In this document: positions 62,542-64,000 of the stretch, piece after piece
Layout: every line of letters starts with the position of its first letter
Numbering within the stretch: position 1 is the first letter of the stretch
Assembly: GCA_018222835.1 (NCBI GenBank)
Contig: JAAEZN010000003.1
Location: forward strand, 27,920-91,919
Source of the DNA: Algicola sp.
Lineage (GTDB): Bacteria > Bacteroidota > Bacteroidia > Flavobacteriales > Flavobacteriaceae
Direction of reading: 5' to 3'
DNA: 64,000 bases
Notes under the pieces: generated by a model
What the model saw: only the letters and a program-made list of their open reading frames with translations
Told to the model about the DNA's origin: nothing
The model's database searches: none
Position numbers and translations under genes: made by a program

Positions 62542-64000
62542 TTATCTATACAATGTGAAGTGCCCTACAAACTCTCGTCCAGACCCATCATTTAATTTCA
62601 CTATATACCAATAATCACCAGATGGCATAGGTTTGGAATCATATTCGCCATCCCAAGCCCCTGAAGGCCCTAGAATCCTAATTTTTCTTCCGTATCTATC
62701 AAAAATGTATGTTTCAATATCAGGGAATAGTTCAGTGTTTCTAGGTGCCCAATAATCGTTTTGTCCATCAAAGTTTGGAGTAAAGAAATCTGGAATAGAG
62801 ATTTCTATTAAGTTCATGGCAATACTTTGTACCATCTCGCAACCATTACTGTCAATCACTCTTACGGTAAAAGTTCCACTTCGACCTATATTAAATGTGT
62901 TTGATGAAGTTCCCTCATTATCATCGAAGAAATAGGTGTAAGGTGCAGTGCCTCCAGTTACATTCGCAGTAATTTGATTGACATAGTTATTGGTCAAGAT
63001 CAACTCTAAAGGCTCAAAATTATCTACTTCAAAAAGAACCTCTCCTATACAACCATTATTGTGGAGAATAAACAGACTATGATTACCAGGACCGATGTTT
63101 TCAAAATCAGGACTCAAGATAAAATCGTTGGGTTCAGTAGAGTCCAGTGCATAAAGAACATCGTTGCTCATCGATTGATCTAACAAGGTTACATCAATAG
63201 TGTTCGATGTAAGATTGTTATCACAGAAATATACAACTTCAATTGAAGCACCAAGGTTTGGTCCGCTTGGCAGAATGGTAAAGCTTGTATTGGTTTCACA
63301 GCCCGTATCATCGGTTATGCTCATTTCATAATCGCCAGAAGACAAATTGTCTATGGAAAAAGAATCTGAATTGAAAACCAAAGGAGTCATATTGTTTAGC
63401 TGAACTGTAATAGGGAAATCAGCATCTCCAATTTCTATAGAAACAGAACCATTGTCGCTTGCCCCGCATGTTGAGGGCTGTACGGCCACGGCCTGTATGG
63501 TCGGCGCGTCGGGCGATGTGAGCACGGCATCGGGGTCCTGCTGGGAGGTACATCCGTTGACGGTTATGCTCAAGTTGGTGTAGTTGGCCGCTGCGAGGCC
63601 TGTTACGGTGGCGGCGTTGGATGCCACTGCCACGTTGTTGAAGCTGCTGCCGTCATAGCTTATGGTATAGTTGCCATCGGGCACGTTCTCGAAAGTGAAC
63701 TGTATCTGTCCGTCGCTTGCCCCGCATGTTGAGGGCTGTACGGCCACGGCCTGTATGGTCGGCGCGTCAACAATACCAAAAGTAAAAGTATCTTCGTGTT
63801 CAAAATCTACTAGGTCAAAATATGCATTATTATTACCATCAATACTAGTAGCACTTATTTCTATTATTGTGCCTGTTGTAAAATCATCATCACCATCTGT
63901 ATCTATCAACAGCTTGATATCACAATAACCACTATTCAAAATGTTAGAATCGGAAAGATTTACACGGACACTCACATCAGTAATTGGATCTACTCCAAAT
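62542..64000 (-). CDS. SprB-repeat protein with type B T9SS domain, 5' end outside window
   Basis: At least 486 codons are visible; the frame runs open through the right edge, so the N-terminus is missing. The visible part has SprB-type repeats with the recurring motif APTIQAVAVQPSTCGASD (twice), an Ig-like unit (APYTYFFDDNEGTSSNTFNI) and the gliding-motility CTD (SIPDFFTPNFDGQNDYWAPR; TYIFDRYGRKIRI; MPSGDYWYIVKLNDGSG). SprB-like proteins are mobile surface adhesins of gliding Bacteroidota. The downstream SprF gene is adjacent. One GC-rich repeat module inside it is bounded by 57-bp perfect DNA repeats. Confidence 0.9.
   Translation of the reverse strand, partial: FGVDPITDVSVRVNLSDSNILNSGYCDIKLLIDTDGDDDFTTGTIIEISATSIDGNNNAYFDLVDFEHEDTFTFGIVDAPTIQAVAVQPSTCGASDGQIQFTFENVPDGNYTISYDGSSFNNVAVASNAATVTGLAAANYTNLSITVNGCTSQQDPDAVLTSPDAPTIQAVAVQPSTCGASDNGSVSIEIGDADFPITVQLNNMTPLVFNSDSFSIDNLSSGDYEMSITDDTGCETNTSFTILPSGPNLGASIEVVYFCDNNLTSNTIDVTLLDQSMSNDVLYALDSTEPNDFILSPDFENIGPGNHSLFILHNNGCIGEVLFEVDNFEPLELILTNNYVNQITANVTGGTAPYTYFFDDNEGTSSNTFNIGRSGTFTVRVIDSNGCEMVQSIAMNLIEISIPDFFTPNFDGQNDYWAPRNTELFPDIETYIFDRYGRKIRILGPSGAWDGEYDSKPMPSGDYWYIVKLNDGSGREFVGHFTLYR
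63454..63510 (-). repeat. 57-bp perfect direct repeat, copy 1
   Basis: The sequence from GTCGCTTGCCCCGCATG to GGTCGGCGCGTC is the same, base for base, as copy 2 at 63712-63768. It codes the 19-residue SprB motif ending CGASD and is rich in G and C. Confidence 0.9.
63712..63768 (-). repeat. 57-bp perfect direct repeat, copy 2
   Basis: Identical to copy 1, 258 bp apart (86 codons). Bases differ immediately outside both copies. The 200-bp interval between them is also GC-rich compared with the AT-rich DNA on both sides. Confidence 0.9.

Overview
The window is chromosomal DNA of a marine-type Flavobacteriaceae (Bacteroidota); the gene set looks closest to Muricauda/Flagellimonas relatives, but the genus is an inference. 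Supporting signs are several type IX secretion (T9SS) substrates with type A or type B sorting domains, PorP/SprF proteins, Bacteroidota-type promoters (TTG, about 20 bp, then TAnnTTTG), DUF1501/DUF1800 and DUF4625 families, an L25/Ctc protein, and TGAGCGnAGYCGAAG palindromes typical of the group. No rRNA, CRISPR array, insertion sequence, prophage or origin was recognised. One tRNA, tRNA-Leu(CAA), is present.

Layout. 1-3.5 kb: the 5' end of metG, then a DUF1501-DUF1800 pair. 3.6-8.2 kb: YraN, an ACT-like conserved protein, a DUF3352 membrane protein and a serine hydrolase. 8.3-15.3 kb: a DNA-repair block (mfd, pdeM, Lhr-type helicase) peppered with palindromic repeats, one inside the mfd reading frame. 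15.3-32.3 kb: housekeeping genes (TerB-like, fbp, GNAT, aspartate kinase, PlsC-GNAT fusion, VOC/DUF1801, 2-hydroxyacid dehydrogenase, cupin, mgtE, rsmA, GGCT, DUF4286, TPR, serS, HTTM, ribF). 32.4-36.9 kb: a secreted reprolysin-like metalloprotease with a partner lipoprotein. 36.9-39.5 kb: pth, rplY, prs, tRNA-Leu. 39.6-44.5 kb: a LOV-like PAS protein and an acyl-CoA thioesterase behind a cobalamin riboswitch, divergent from nrdB-nrdA. 44.6-49.8 kb: a histidine-rich outer-membrane/lipoprotein locus that looks like metal acquisition. 50-55.1 kb: a giant DUF11 type B T9SS substrate with its PorP/SprF partner. 55.2-58.4 kb: a siroheme-pathway enzyme and a LytS/LytTR two-component pair. 59.1-64 kb: unknown proteins, a hydrolase lipoprotein and a second PorP/SprF plus type B substrate pair that runs off the window.

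Most notable points. A complete cobalamin aptamer lies on the minus strand and points away from nrdBA, towards a thioesterase and a LOV-like PAS protein that lacks the photoactive cysteine. NrdB carries an N-terminal ATP-cone while NrdA has none, an unusual allosteric arrangement. The DUF4625/TonB-receptor cluster, with repeated HIHYH-type motifs and an 11-bp inverted repeat at its edge, is the best candidate for a poorly described system (metal capture). A palindromic repeat has been domesticated inside mfd. The last gene carries a GC-rich SprB module bounded by exact 57-bp repeats.
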